DNA from: Adiantum capillus-veneris
Lineage: Eukaryota > Streptophyta > Polypodiopsida > Polypodiales > Pteridaceae
Length of the DNA: 64,000 nt
Assembly: GCA_014529385.2 (NCBI GenBank)
Contig: CM043967.1
Coordinates: 81,786,278-81,850,277, forward strand
Direction: 5' to 3'
How positions within the stretch are numbered: the first letter of the stretch is position 1; every line of letters starts with the position of its first letter. The notes beneath the pieces were generated by a model. That model was not told the origin of the DNA, did no database searches, and saw only the letters and a program-made list of their open reading frames with translations. A program made the translations under genes and the position numbers. This document shows, in pieces, positions 44,759-55,342 of this stretch.

Positions 44759-46073
44759 ATGGATGATGAGGAGTTTCTTTCTTCTTTGTCACCGCAACAG
44801 AGACAGTGGTACGTGGAGCGTCATCGCTCTGGCGCATCATCGCGCGTTCCTACACCATCCGCATCTCCCTCTCTTTCGGAGCATTCGGCGCGCTCCAAAG
44901 CTTCGGCGTCAACGAGACGAGCTTCACACTCGTCTAGACACCGGCGCTCTAGTGGTGGCGATGGTGGTTGTTGTGGGGATTCCGCCACCGATGCCTCCAC
45001 ACCGCCTCGTGTTCGACGAGGCTCTTTACCCTCCCCTTCTTTGCCCGCCCCCACACCAGCCACAGCATCGCCATCTATGCCAGGTTTTGCACGGCTGACT
45101 GTTCCTAGAAGCTACACACCTCTACCTACTCCGCCAGGAGCCACCCCACTCGACACTCCTCGCTTCGAGGCCCAGACGCCGGTGGAGACACCTGACGTCC
45201 ATACCCCCATCGACACGCCGCTAGAGACCCCTGCCGGGACACCCAGGTTCACACGTCCCCGGCCAGAGGGCTTTCCTTACTCCGTCGACATCAGCGGCGG
45301 CATCATCATGGATGATGACGGCAAGAAGGTGATCTCGCGCATGCGTGGTCTTTGCTCTCACCTGTTTAGACACTACATACTAAACAAATGGAGTGAAGTA
45401 CCAAGTGATTTAAAAAACAGAGTCATCAGCATACTTTATGATGAGTTTCCCGTTCCAACACGGGATCAGCGCTTCAATGAAGACCTGATGAAGATTCGAA
45501 TGCGCGAATACTGCAAACACAAGCATTCCGAAGTGCAAAAAGCAATCAAGAATGGGTGGAACAGGCCAGATTGGCTGGCCAAAGAAGATTGGAAGAATGC
45601 GAAGAAAGCAGCGCGCGAGAATCCCGACAAGTGGAAGCAACAAAAGGATGCAGCCAGAGCGCGAGTAGAGGCAGGGAGCTCGCACCACTTGGGGAGCGGT
45701 GGATGGGCATCATTTGAGGCCGATTTTGTAAGTCTTTTCACATTGCTCTTTATGCATGTTCGATAGTTTAGGGTTTATGAGTTTTTTAGTTCTAACATAA
45801 TGAAATCTTTGTATGTTTTGATAGTGGTCGATGACAGGACGTGATCCCACACCGTACGAGCGCGAGTACGCAGGTAGGAAGGGCTTAAACGCCCTTATGG
45901 ACATTCTCAGTTCTCGCGGCGGCATGGTTAGTATTAGGGTTTACTCTTTTTTATTTTTTGTATTGTTTTATAAATGTCGTTATATGTTTATACTTACTGA
46001 AAGCTGTCTTATTGTCTTTTTTTGTAGAATCCGACAGATACGCCGCTTGGACGCGATGAGACGTCTGACTAGA
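44759..46073 (+). CDS. TnpA-like protein of CACTA (Transposase_24 type)
   Basis: ATG 44759 (MDDEEFLSSLSPQQRQWYVE). Three exons: 44759-45726 (donor TTTT|GTAAGT), about 45825-45924 and about 46029-46073. Ser/Arg-rich then Pro/Thr-rich repeats (TPVETPDVHTPIDTPLETP), then a conserved C-terminal domain: VISRMRGLCSHLFRHYILNK, EVQKAIKNGWNRPDW and SSHHLGSGGWASFEADF, typical of the plant Ptta/En/Spm second protein. It ends NPTDTPLGRDETSD. In En/Spm TnpA binds the subterminal repeats and brings the ends together; here the targets would be the TAGCGACGC units. Same strand, about 270 bp after the transposase stop. Confidence 0.85.
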
Positions 46074-46437
46074 CGACGTCAGTTTAGCTGTAGCTAGATA
46101 GCATTAGTTTAGGGTTTCTCATAGCTTATGTATCATGAGACGGATTTTATACGTCTTTTTGAACCATGTATATTATTACATTTGTCACCGCAGTTCCTTT
46201 TGCCAATCAATTCTTTATGCCTATGATGTTGTACAATTGTCATTATTACATTTGCCAATCAATTCATTTTGCCTATGATGTGTACAATTGTCAATTTTGC
46301 AAACAATGCGTCTTGTGGGTGACTATTTTGGGTCTATTATCTACCTTTGCACTTTTTTAAAAAAGTGAATCAAGTACAATATGGTTGATGGGTGGCAGGG
46401 CATTCAATGCCCTGCCACCAAAAAAATATTCTCTCGG

Positions 46438-46620
46438 GCGTCACTATGAGCGTCGCTATTTATGGCTCTGTAGCGTCGCTATGAGCGTCGCTATAGTCTT
46501 CTGTGTAAACGTCGCTATAGGCGTCGCTATATGCGTCGCTATATAGCGACGCTCATAGCGACACATATAGCGACGCCTATAGCGACGCTCGTAGCGACGG
46601 TTTTAGCGACGCCGTGGGTT
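46438..46620. repeat. Right subterminal repeats of CACTA
   Basis: At least ten GCGTCGCTAT or ATAGCGACGC units in both orientations; the orientation flips near 46540, making a palindrome of about 80 bp (GCGTCGCTATATAGCGACGC at the centre). Counterpart of 39037-39180. Confidence 0.9.
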
Positions 46621-46682
46621 ATAAAAACCCAATGTATTTCCGTCACTAACAGCGTCACAAGAGCACACAACCTCTTGTAGTG

Positions 46683-47276
46683 AAAGTAGTCGTAAAAAAA
46701 AAGTCCCCTCTCTGCGAGAGCTCTTCTTGCACTAGTTCTGTACATAAGTTCTCCCACCAAAGCATGAAAAGCATCAAAAATACCAATTATGCACTCAACT
46801 GGTTGCGAGTCTTCTTTGTTAGAAGGATAAATATCTGCAAAAACAAAAGATAAGAGAATGGTCACAAGAAATAGTCAACAAAATAACTTGAAGGATCTTT
46901 AAAGACTTTTTAGCAATATAGTAGTCACACAGTTTGGTCTATGAGTAGGAAACCCCAAAGGTGACTATTGTAGTCGTAGTTCGGAGTGCATATATGCATG
47001 CTCAATGAGCACCTCCTTCACTGTCTTTCCCGTTTGAGACAAGTGAAAATCTTTCACATGTCCTTTGTAGTTGTTGATAAATTCATTTGACATCCGTTTT
47101 GTTCTTCTTGTTTGAAGCAGAACCCAGCTACCAATGGTGACTGTGGTAGACATCCAGCGACCATGGTCTAAGTCAAAGCTGTTGAATAGTTCCATAGATT
47201 TAACAAAGGTGGATGGTCGTGGTGGTGGTCTTCCTTCCATCTCTACTTCTATTAGCTGCGAAGTGACACTATGCAA
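46683..47276 (-). pseudogene. X gene 3, 5' exons (part 1 of 2)
   Basis: Minus strand: an exon after CACTTCGCAG (near 47265) encodes GRPPPRPSTFVKSMELFNSF, WMSTTVTIGSWVLLQTRRTK and YKGHVKDFHLSQTGKTVKEV. After an intron with a textbook acceptor (TTTTGTTTTTGCAG, exon from 46834) comes YPSNKEDSQPVECIIGIFDA, then ALVGELMYRTSARRALAERG and LFFYDYF ending at 46683. The next codon continues at 39013 beyond the CACTA element without frame change. SNKEDSQPVECIIG loosely recalls the end of BAH domains, too weak to name. The donor of the first intron and the true start are not resolved. Confidence 0.5.
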
Positions 47277-47574
47277 AAACGATAAAAGAAAAGAGGCTCA
47301 CTAGTTTACACAAGAAGTAGTAGCTTGAAAAGTGTTCATCAAAAGGTGTGCCTCATTGAATGTGAGTTATGGCACATTCGGCGTTCGTCGCCCATGGCAG
47401 GGGAATAATTTGCACAAATCGCGTCGTATCTTCTTATTCAAATCTTTTTAACAAAAAAAAATCTTTTTTTGAAAACGTACAAATTTGAGATAAAAATCAA
47501 ATAAAATGGATCTACCATTGTGGTGACTCAAACTCTATTGGTCGAACAACATTCTCTCTCTAACACCAAAAAGT

Positions 47575-47603
47575 CCTTTTTTGAGTCTAAACTTTTCCTA
47601 ATG
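47575..47603 (-). repeat. Right terminal inverted repeat of X
   Basis: Reverse complement begins CATTAGGAAAAGTTTAGACTC. Flanked by the second AAC (47604-47606). Confidence 0.9.
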
Positions 47604-47606
47604 AAC

Positions 47607-49275
47607 CTAATGGAAGAAGAAGAAGAGATTTTGTTAAGATTACTGAAGGAATATCAAGATATCTTTGCTTGGTCCTAGCCAGAAAGATCAAAGAAGAGAT
47701 CGAAAAGCTAAAGGAAGCAGAATTCATTTATGAAATTGAACACACAGATTGGGTGTCTCTAAATGTGGTAGTACCCAAGAAAAATGGAAAATTAAGAGTG
47801 TGTGTCAATCTCAAGAAAGTGAATGCAACTACCATTAGAGACAAATTTTCTCTTCCAATCAATGAGCATGTTTTAGAACGAGTTGCAGGAAAGAAGTTTA
47901 CAACTTTTTAGATGGCTTTTCAGGATATAATCAACTTTTGGTTGACCCAAAAGATCAATATAAATCTGCCTTTGTAAGTGAATGGGGTATTTTTTCCTAT
48001 CTGGTTATGCCTTTTGGGTTAACTAATGCTCTTGCCACCTTTCAAAGATTGATGAGCCATGCTTTTAAAGAATATCTTTGGAATTTCTTGGAAGTATATA
48101 TGGATGATCCGAACTTATCATTTTGAACATCTCAAGAAGGTCTTCAAAAAATGTAGACTTTATAGGATTTGCTTAAATCCTAAAAAATGCACATTTATGG
48201 GAAGACGAGGAAACATTCTTGGACATATAGTGTCTAAAAATGGCATAGCTAATGATATGGATAAAATTCAAGTTATTGCTGAATTGCCTAGATTGACAAT
48301 AGTCAAAGGGGTTCAAGCTTTCATGGGACATTATGGATATTACAGGCTATTCATTTACATGCACACTATTATTGAACTCTTTGAATGGACTGATGAGTGT
48401 GAAGAATCCTTCATGAAGCTTAAGCAATCTCTCACTTTAGCCCCAATATTGAAAGCACCAGATTGGAATAAGATATACCACATACATGTAGATGCTTCCA
48501 ATTTTGCCATTGGGTGTATACTATCTCAACTGGGAGATGAAAAAATTGATTTTCCTATTTCTTATGCTAGTAGACAATTGAATATGGCAGAGAAAAACTA
48601 TACAACCACCGAAAGGGAGCGATTAGGAATGATCTATGCCATAAAAAATAATAGACATTACCTATTAGCTGACAAATTTGTGTTCTTTGTGGACCACCAA
48701 GCCTTATTGTACTTGGTCAACAAGCCATGCAACACATGAATAATAGTGAGATGGTTCATCATTCTTTTGGAATGTGATTTCACTGTAGTTGTGAAAAAGG
48801 ATACCACTCACCAAAGAGCAGATCATTTGTCAAAAGTTATAACAAGAGAACCACCAAAGGGAGTAGACGATGATCTACTAGATAGATATCTGTTCTCCAT
48901 GGAAATGATGCCCCGATGATTGGAAAATATGGTATCATTAATGACCATAGCTCAAGTGGATTTGCAAATATCACTTCCTATTACAACAGGATTAATTGAG
49001 CAGTCGGCTATGTATCAATTACTAGCTGGAAGGTTGTACAAAAGAAATTGAGGTGGAATATTTCTTTTGTGTATTAATCTTGAAGAGAAAACCCAATACC
49101 TGAGTCAAGCACATATTACCATGGTGGGACTTCACTTTGCGGAAGACCAAACTATGCAACGGATCTTGAGACTTGGAGTATTTTGGCCAAATATGAGGAG
49201 TGATGTTCACTCATTTGTAAAATAATGTACTCAATGCCAAAAACAAGCACCCATACCTCTTGTGACGGCGTCCAT
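47607..49275 (+). pseudogene. RT, RNase H and start of integrase of element H
   Basis: Resumes the H polyprotein after X: an acidic run, LLRLLKEYQDIFAWS, then a deletion/shift to LARKIKEEIEKLKEAEF (about 40 codons seem lost) and WVSLNVVVPKKNGKLRVCV. After more shifts come GIFSYLVMPFGLTNALATF and the catalytic YMDD near 48100, then RGNILGHIVSKNGIANDMDK. RNase H: YHIHVDASNFAIGCILSQLG, FPISYASRQLNMAEKNYTTT and FVFFVDHQALLYLVN. Integrase zinc region: AHITMVGLHFAEDQTMQRIL and a broken CTQCQKQAPIP. It ends at 49275, where element C begins. Many stops and shifts. Confidence 0.85.
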
Positions 49276-50558
49276 TGTAATAGGACTAATCTTTGAAGTT
49301 CTTAAAGTCGAAAAAAATGTAGTAGGGCATATCTTTCGTTTAGCACGATTTGAAAGATTGTTGAATAGTCTATTAAATAGAGCTTATATGAATGAGTTTG
49401 AGATATTAAGAGAGAACATATATTCTTTTTTTTTAATAATACACTAAAGACGTATTTGATAAAGATTAATGAATAACAGATAGTCTGTCTATGAACAGTA
49501 AAATTGAGATTTTTATTAATATCAGTATTTTATATTTATGTGTTTTAGCTTAAAATACATAGGTAAGCTTAAAATAAGTTGAAAAAGTAGTGGAGACCTA
49601 AAAATAGAGGTTTTAGGAGTCGCGACCTAAAAGTTGCGTTTTTAGCCAAACAAAGACGTTTTTCGCAATTTGGTCTATGCTATCTTGTAGACCAAGCCTA
49701 TTCCCATCATTTTGAGTACCTGGATTGCTCTTTTCTGAGTTTGTTTGTAAAAGTTATGATGAAAAAAAACAGAAGGCAGCAACAGTGTAGTATACACAGG
49801 GACAGACAGACATACAACATCATACAGTTCTCCCTGCTATCAACCAAGAAGTGGATTGTTTCTTCATGGTAGAGTATTACAATTGAGATTATGAAGGTAT
49901 ATAATTATGTTTTTTTACTTTGATTATCATGTTGAATTGGTTGCACGAGTATGTTCTTTTGACTATTTTGTAGGCGATGCAAAAATCAGTGTGTGAAACC
50001 GGATCTGTGCAAAGTGTCATGATAAAAATCTAACCTTTACGGATCGCTTAGCGATCACGTTCTTATCTTATTCTCGCAGGTATACTTGGTGTGAAAATCA
50101 AGTTGATTGAACGCCTAAAAAAAAAGCGGCTATTTTGAGAAGTCGCATGCTTTTCGAGAAAAAGAAGGATAAAAGTACGACGGTGGTGCGTTTTGGGATC
50201 ATTCATAGATCTCTTCTTCTGCAAGTGCGAGTGCGAGTGAGACGCTGCATGCAAGCGGACTGAAGCTCGGGGGTGGTTGGGAGGTTCGAGCTCCGTACAA
50301 CAGAGTGCGCCCATATTCAATTACTCCTCTTTTGTATCAAAAGTCCGCAAAGATTCATCAATACAAAGATCTCTTTCTCTACCTTTTGCTGTGTATCTCT
50401 ATTATTCTGTTCCTGTGACACCAATGGAGGTTCGAGCTCCGTACAACGGAGTGCGCCCATATTCAACTGTTGTATCAAAAGTCTGCAAAGATTCATCAAT
50501 ACAAGGATCTCTTTCTCTACCTTTTGCTGTCTATCTCTATTATTCTGTTCTTGTGACA
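49276..50558 (+). repeat. 5' LTR of C, with internal duplication
   Basis: Starts TGTAATAGGACTAATC, ends GTTCTTGTGACA. Near its 3' end a unit of about 140 bp (GAGGTTCGAGCTCCGTACAA to TATTATTCTGTTC) is present twice (about 50281-50420 and 50428-50558). Confidence 0.9.
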
Positions 50559-50560
50559 AT

Positions 50561-50572
50561 TGGTATTAGAGC
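50561..50572 (+). promoter_or_regulatory. Primer binding site of C
   Basis: TGGTATTAGAGC, two bases after the LTR; differs from TGGTATCAGAGC by one C-to-T change. Confidence 0.85.
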
Positions 50573-51629
50573 AAGCGGTTGATTCTGGACAGAAGGATAT
50601 GAGAGGAGGATGAAGGAGCAAGAAGACTTGATTCGACGACTACGAGAAGATCTGAAAATTGCATATCGGGAGCGTGTTGAGGCTCTGCGGGGCAAAGCAA
50701 CACGAGAGCCTGATATCTATGTGGCCTTTGATGGCCAATATGAAGGCAAAAACCATGCTAATCCACCAGGAAACAATAATCATCATGGCCGCGCTGGGGC
50801 ACCTGGCGGTGGTGATAGTGGTGATGGTGGTGATAGTGGTGATGGTGGGAACGGTGGTGGTGGACATAGAGGTCGTCAACGCGAAAAAGAAACGATGACG
50901 ATATGGGAGAAGAGACAACCAAATCATTCTTAAAGAAGGCTAAGCTTAAAGAGTTTGATGGCATAAGAAAGATATGCAAAGATTTATAAGCGTGGATTGA
51001 AGAACTCAAAGATTTGGATTATACTTTCAATATCGAGAACACGACCACCAGACTTTCGAATGCTCGAGCAAGGTGACCGATAAGACAATACGTACCAAGA
51101 TGGCTCAATTGGAGACTTTTGGCGATGCGTACGATAAAGGTAAGTCATCTACCCCTTCTTTGTGATGTTTTATGTCTTTGATACGTCCTTTGAAAGCTTT
51201 TGTGATCGAATTTATGCGTAAAAGCTGAGATAAAAATTTGAATTTCTTAATTGATTTGGATAGTATTCATTGCTTCTTATTGTCTAAATTGATTGAGAAA
51301 TTAAACTTGAAATTAAATTGAGAAGTTAAAAGACTTCTGGACTTAACCAGTGGTAATAATAGTTTCACGAAAGAGTTAGTAGAAAATTTGTTTCTTTCTT
51401 CTTTGAAGAGTCGAAAGCATAAAGATGATTTCTATATCATAAACATTGATATGCATGATGTTATCATTGGTATCAATTAGATGATTAAAAATCATGTTTT
51501 GATTGATTGTTAAGAAAAAATATATATATCTTGAATCATTTGATGATGATAGGTCACACTCTTCGTGAAAAGAAAGAGATTCTAAATCTAATTTTGGCCA
51601 TGGAATTGATAAGGTGACTTAGATAAGAG
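50573..51629 (+). pseudogene. Gag remnant and protease trace of C
   Basis: ATG 50610: charged helix (MKEQEDLIRRLREDLKIAYR), then a Gly/Asp-rich region, then LKEFDGIRKICKDL in another frame; the capsid core and zinc knuckle are missing. Near 51450 a trace of protease, DMHDVIIGIN, corresponds to the ...DVILGMDWL end of chromovirus proteases. Rest non-coding by eye. Confidence 0.55.
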
Positions 51630-52547
51630 TGTGAGATGTTTCTTGTGTTTGCTAACGAGATTAAAGAAGAATCTGGGAATAAACAGAAAGAGACAAATCC
51701 AGAATTTGTAGAGGATCTCTTACATTAATTTAAGGATGTGTTCCCAGACGATCTTCTTGGTATGCCTCCGCCTAGAGCGGTAGACCACGCCATAGATCTA
51801 TACCCAGGAGCAACACCTTATTCAAGGGCTCCATACAGGTTCAATATTGATGAGCTTAAAGAGATCAAGATACAACTTGATGATCTTTTGAAAAAGGGTT
51901 TTATTAAACCTAGTGTATCTCCTTGGGGTAGTCCTGTGTTATTCCAAAAGAAAAAGGATGGTACATATAGGTTATGCATTGACTACAGGGGATTAAGCAA
52001 ATAGACCATTAAGAACAAATATCTTCTTCCTCACATAGATGAATTGCTTAGCCATTTGAGTGGTGCCACAATATTTTCAAAGGTCGACCTTCGTTCTAGC
52101 TACCATCAAATCCGCATTAAGGCCAAGGATATTCCAAAGACTGCTTTTCGTACATGTTATGGGCATTATGAATTTATAGTTCTTGCTTTTGGTTTAACTA
52201 ATGCACAAGCAACTTTCATGTGCTTAATGAATAGCTTGAAGCGCATTGGTTCATTAGCTTACAAATTGGAATTGCCTTCTCATGTTAAAGTGCATCCTGT
52301 ATTTCATATGAGTTTATTGAAAAAGTATGTTCCTGATGTGCATCATGTTTTACAAGACAACTCTAAGTGGAAAGATGATGGAACATTGACTGTGGAACTA
52401 GACTTAGTGCTAGATAGGCGTGTTATACATCTGAGAAATAGAGACATTGTGGAAGTTTTGGTTAAGTGGCAGAACTATCTAGTAGAGGATGCATCATGGG
52501 TTGAACTTAGTGTTTTGCAAAGAGAATTTCTCTCTTTCCAACTCTAA
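51630..52547 (+). pseudogene. RT fused in frame to integrase end/chromodomain (C)
   Basis: RT part: [50 protein letters not shown] at 52002, then [20 protein letters not shown] and [16 protein letters not shown]. The next residues, [20 protein letters not shown], belong to the integrase C-terminus, then [12 protein letters not shown] and a chromodomain-like [18 protein letters not shown]. The RT YxDD box, RNase H and the integrase core are gone, a loss of about 2 kb compared with a normal pol. The join keeps one reading frame to the stop at 52547, with TAAs/TAGs only upstream (near 51726 and at 52002). Confidence 0.85.
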
Positions 52548-52576
52548 GGACAGAGTTAATTTTGATAAGGGGAGAA

Positions 52577-53732
52577 TATAATAGGACTAATCTTTGAAGT
52601 TCTTAAAGTCGAAAAGAATGTAGCAGGGCATATCTTTCGTTTAGCACGATTTGAAAGATTGTTGAATAGTCTATTAAATAGAGCTTATATGAATGAGTTT
52701 GAGATATTAAGAGAGAAAATATATTCTTTTTTTTTAATAATACACTAAAGACGTATTTGATAAAGATTAATGAATAACAGATAGTTTGTCTATGAACAGT
52801 AAAGTTGAGATTTTTATTAATATCAGTATTTTATATTTATGTGTTTTAGATTAAAATGCATAGGTAAGCTTAAAATAAGTTGAAAAAGTAATGGAGACCT
52901 AAAAATAGAGGTTTTAGGAGTCGCCACCTAAAAGTTGCGTTTTCAGCCAAACAAAGACGTTTTTCGCAATTCGGTCTATGTTGTCTGGTAGACCAGACTT
53001 ATTCCCATCGTTTTGATTACCTGGATTGCTCTTTTCTGAGTTCGTTTGTAAAAGTTATGATGAAAACAAACAGGAGGCAGCAGCAGTGTAGTATACACAG
53101 GGACAGACAGACATACAACATCATACAGTTCTCCCTACTATCAACCAAGAAGTGGATTATTTCTTCATGGTAGAGTATTACAATTGAGATTTTGAAGGTA
53201 TATAATTATGTTTTTTTACTTTGATTATCATGTTGAATTGGTTGCACGAGTATGTTCTTTTGACTATTTTGTAGGCGATGCAGAAATCAGTGAGTGAAAT
53301 CGGATCTGTGCAAAGTGTCATGATAAAAATCTAACCTTTACGGATCGCTTAGAGATTACATTCTTATCTTATTCTCAAGTTCGAGTGCGAGTGCGAGTGC
53401 GAGTGAGACGTTGCATGCAAGCGGACTGAAGCTCGGGGGTGGTCGAGAGGTTCGAGCCCCGTACAACGGAGTGCGCCCATATTCAATTGCTTCTCTGTTG
53501 TATCAAAAGTCTGCAAAGATTCATCAATACAAAGATCTCTTTCTCTACCTTTTGCTATCTATCTTTATTATTCTGTTCCTGTGATACCAATGGAGGTTCG
53601 AGCTCCGTACAACGGAGTGCGCCCATATTCAATTGCTCCTCTGTTGTATCAAAAGTCTGCAAAGATTCATCAATACAAAGATCTCTTTCTCTACCTTTTG
53701 CTATCTATCGCTATTATTGTGTTCCTGTGACA
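52577..53732 (+). repeat. 3' LTR of C
   Basis: Starts TATAATAGG, where TG of the 5' LTR has become TA. Same duplicated end unit as the 5' LTR. Followed by TSD TCCAT. Confidence 0.92.
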
Positions 53733-55140
53733 TCCATAGTCCTCAATTTCAACGCCATCTCACACGAGATATGAGGGTTAAGTTCTAAGCTTATCAATGA
53801 ACAATTCTATATGGTCAGGTAGCAAGTCTAGGCTCAGGAAAAAACCCTAGAAACCCAGCAGTGCACGAAGTCCTACGATACAAAATTGACCATAGTAGCC
53901 TGTCAGCTCATTTGAATTGGATGAGACTTGAATTGTAGCATTCCCCTATATAATAGAACACTTCCATATCACCAGATGACCATTTGGCACGGGTCGGGGG
54001 GGAGGGGGGGGGTCCCAAATAAATAATCTAGGTTTTTGCCATATGCCAGATCGGATTCTAACTCCACGGACAGTAAACGTCAAATTTGACATATGAAGTC
54101 AAACTTACTCCAAATGGGCCAAAACTGGATGAGTAGCATCAGGACTATGTAGCGGACAAGTCCATAGCTTCAAAAGTGACTAACCAACTCAACATGCGAT
54201 CTAGTCACAAAAATCGGTGATTTTATAGTTGACAAGAGCACAAAGTGATGTCGACACAATCAAACTTTATCAAATTCATTTTAAGACTTGTTTTAGATGT
54301 ATTAAATATGTATAGGTCATCAAATTGTCGATTCTCGCAAAAAAAGTGACTGTTGTAAATAGTCGTGATTATTTACTTTTGTGCTTGTTTGGCTTGAAAT
54401 TCATCTCTTCACTTCACCTATCACTTGTAAACATCTATTATATGCCACATGTCAAGTATGAGCCAAAATGATCAAGAAAAACTCTGAATTTGTAGAAAAA
54501 CTCACCAAAGTCTTTTCAATCCAAATTTTGAGCTAACTGTCACATTTTTTGATCCAAATCACTCCATATCTCACACATAGACTCTACATCATGCCTAGAA
54601 TCAAGTTGCAACAAAAAATGTACAATTTGATGAAAAAGTTAATAATTACAATTATTTACTTTTTTTGCCAAAATGGGTACAATCTGTAACTTTGACCTTA
54701 TGGGACCAAAGAACATGATGTCCCAAGTCCACTGATCATGTTTGAGCAAGTTTGGATCTCAAAAACTCAAAATATCTTTATATCTACTGTTTTAGAGTCT
54801 AAAAGCCTAAATCTGACACCATTTTCACCCAGTGCACTGAAATGAGCCCACACTTTACTCAGAGCACCTAAATGCCATATGTTTCAAGCCTATGATGTCA
54901 AAAATGCAAAAAGTTGGAAAAAATCTCCATTTGTAAACAATCACGATTATTTACTTTTGTTGCAATTGTTGCCTGAACTACATGATTTTGATCTCTACAT
55001 ATTTTTATGCATCTATGCATGCTCCAAAATTGATTTGAAGCAAAATGGACATCATTTATTAGCAATTCAAAATCAAGGCATTTTAGAGAGGGATTCGTAG
55101 AGTTTTCTAACTTTGACACTGTATTCCCTTAACAGGAGCA
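53733..55140 (+). other. Spacer of H, no gene; weak 291-bp periodicity
   Basis: No coding region. GATTATTTACTTTT-like anchors recur at about 54366, 54650 and 54948 (spacing about 290 bp), with AAATAGTCGTGATTATTTAC, AATTACAATTATTTACTTT and AACAATCACGATTATTTAC; intervening sequence is only loosely similar. A G run lies at about 53997-54012. A long untranslated spacer between pol and a further ORF is known in some Tat-type elements. Confidence 0.4.
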
Positions 55141-55342
55141 ATGCAAACGATCAAGAAGGCAAAGAAAAGGGTGTCCCAGAAAGAAAAGCTGCAAGAGTTG
55201 CCACCATACCAACTAGATCCAAGCTCAGTGAAGACAGCAAAGGCAACCTACTTGTCTAAGGAACAGCTTGAAGAAAACAACACAGCTATTTTCACTGGCA
55301 GATTCAAGAGAAAAGAAGGACACCAGGTAGGATTGCAAATGT
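55141..55342 (+). pseudogene. H post-pol ORF, segment 1
   Basis: ATG 55141, Lys-rich start (MQTIKKAKKRVSQKEKLQEL), then LSKEQLEENNTAIFTGRFKR, cut at 55342 by element F. The frame continues at 57548 after removing F and one TSD. No known domain. A real coding frame is supported by the fact that removal of two separate insertions extends it. Confidence 0.55.

Larger units (their letters stand above)
39017..46682 (+). mobile_element. Intact CACTA (En/Spm) transposon
   Basis: The 12-bp perfect terminal inverted repeats are CACTACAAGAGG at 39017-39028 and its complement at 46671-46682. TSD AAA is at 39014-39016 and 46683-46685. Subterminal arrays of TAGCGACGCTCA-type repeats occur at both ends. 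Two spliced genes (TNP2-like and TnpA-like) show no stop or frameshift in the exons that I could find. It may therefore be autonomous. It also holds a plant HMA-gene fragment and microsatellites. Length 7666 bp. It lies within gene 3 of X, exactly between codons. Confidence 0.97.
12787..47603. mobile_element. Multi-gene DNA transposon X with nested insertions
   Basis: The ends are inverted repeats: 12787 reads CATTAGGAAAAGTTT and the right end, reverse-complemented from 47603, reads the same, with about 26 of 29 positions alike. Both sides are flanked by AAC. Removing X plus one AAC restores the H polyprotein frame, proving an insertion. Subtracting gypsy A, copia J with B inside, and the CACTA element leaves about 7.4 kb with gene 1 (+, transposase-like), gene 2 (-, convergent, about 80 bp from gene 1) and gene 3 (-). 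A 3-bp TSD fits CACTA/CMC-type or PIF/Harbinger transposition. The proteins do not obviously match either, so the superfamily is left open. Confidence 0.85.
49276..53732 (+). mobile_element. Chromovirus C with internal deletion
   Basis: LTRs at 49276-50558 (1283 bp) and 52577-53732 (1156 bp), TSD TCCAT at 49271-49275 and 53733-53737. Primer site TGGTATTAGAGC at 50561 (one change from the initiator-Met site). Polypurine tract AAGGGGAGAA before 52577. The internal region is only 2.0 kb: a Gag piece, protease trace and an RT joined to an integrase end/chromodomain. The 5' LTR has about 130 bp (around 50080-50230) not present in the 3' LTR. Confidence 0.95.

Noticed and set aside
46683-47276. BAH-domain assignment for X gene 3
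   Set aside because: Only a short stretch (SNKEDSQPVECIIG) is suggestive; the rest of the domain pattern could not be traced.
12787-47603. Reading genes 1-3 as host genes interrupted by transposons
   Set aside because: They lie between inverted ends with a TSD inside a retrotransposon polyprotein, so the whole block moved as a unit; host capture by X remains possible for genes 2 and 3.
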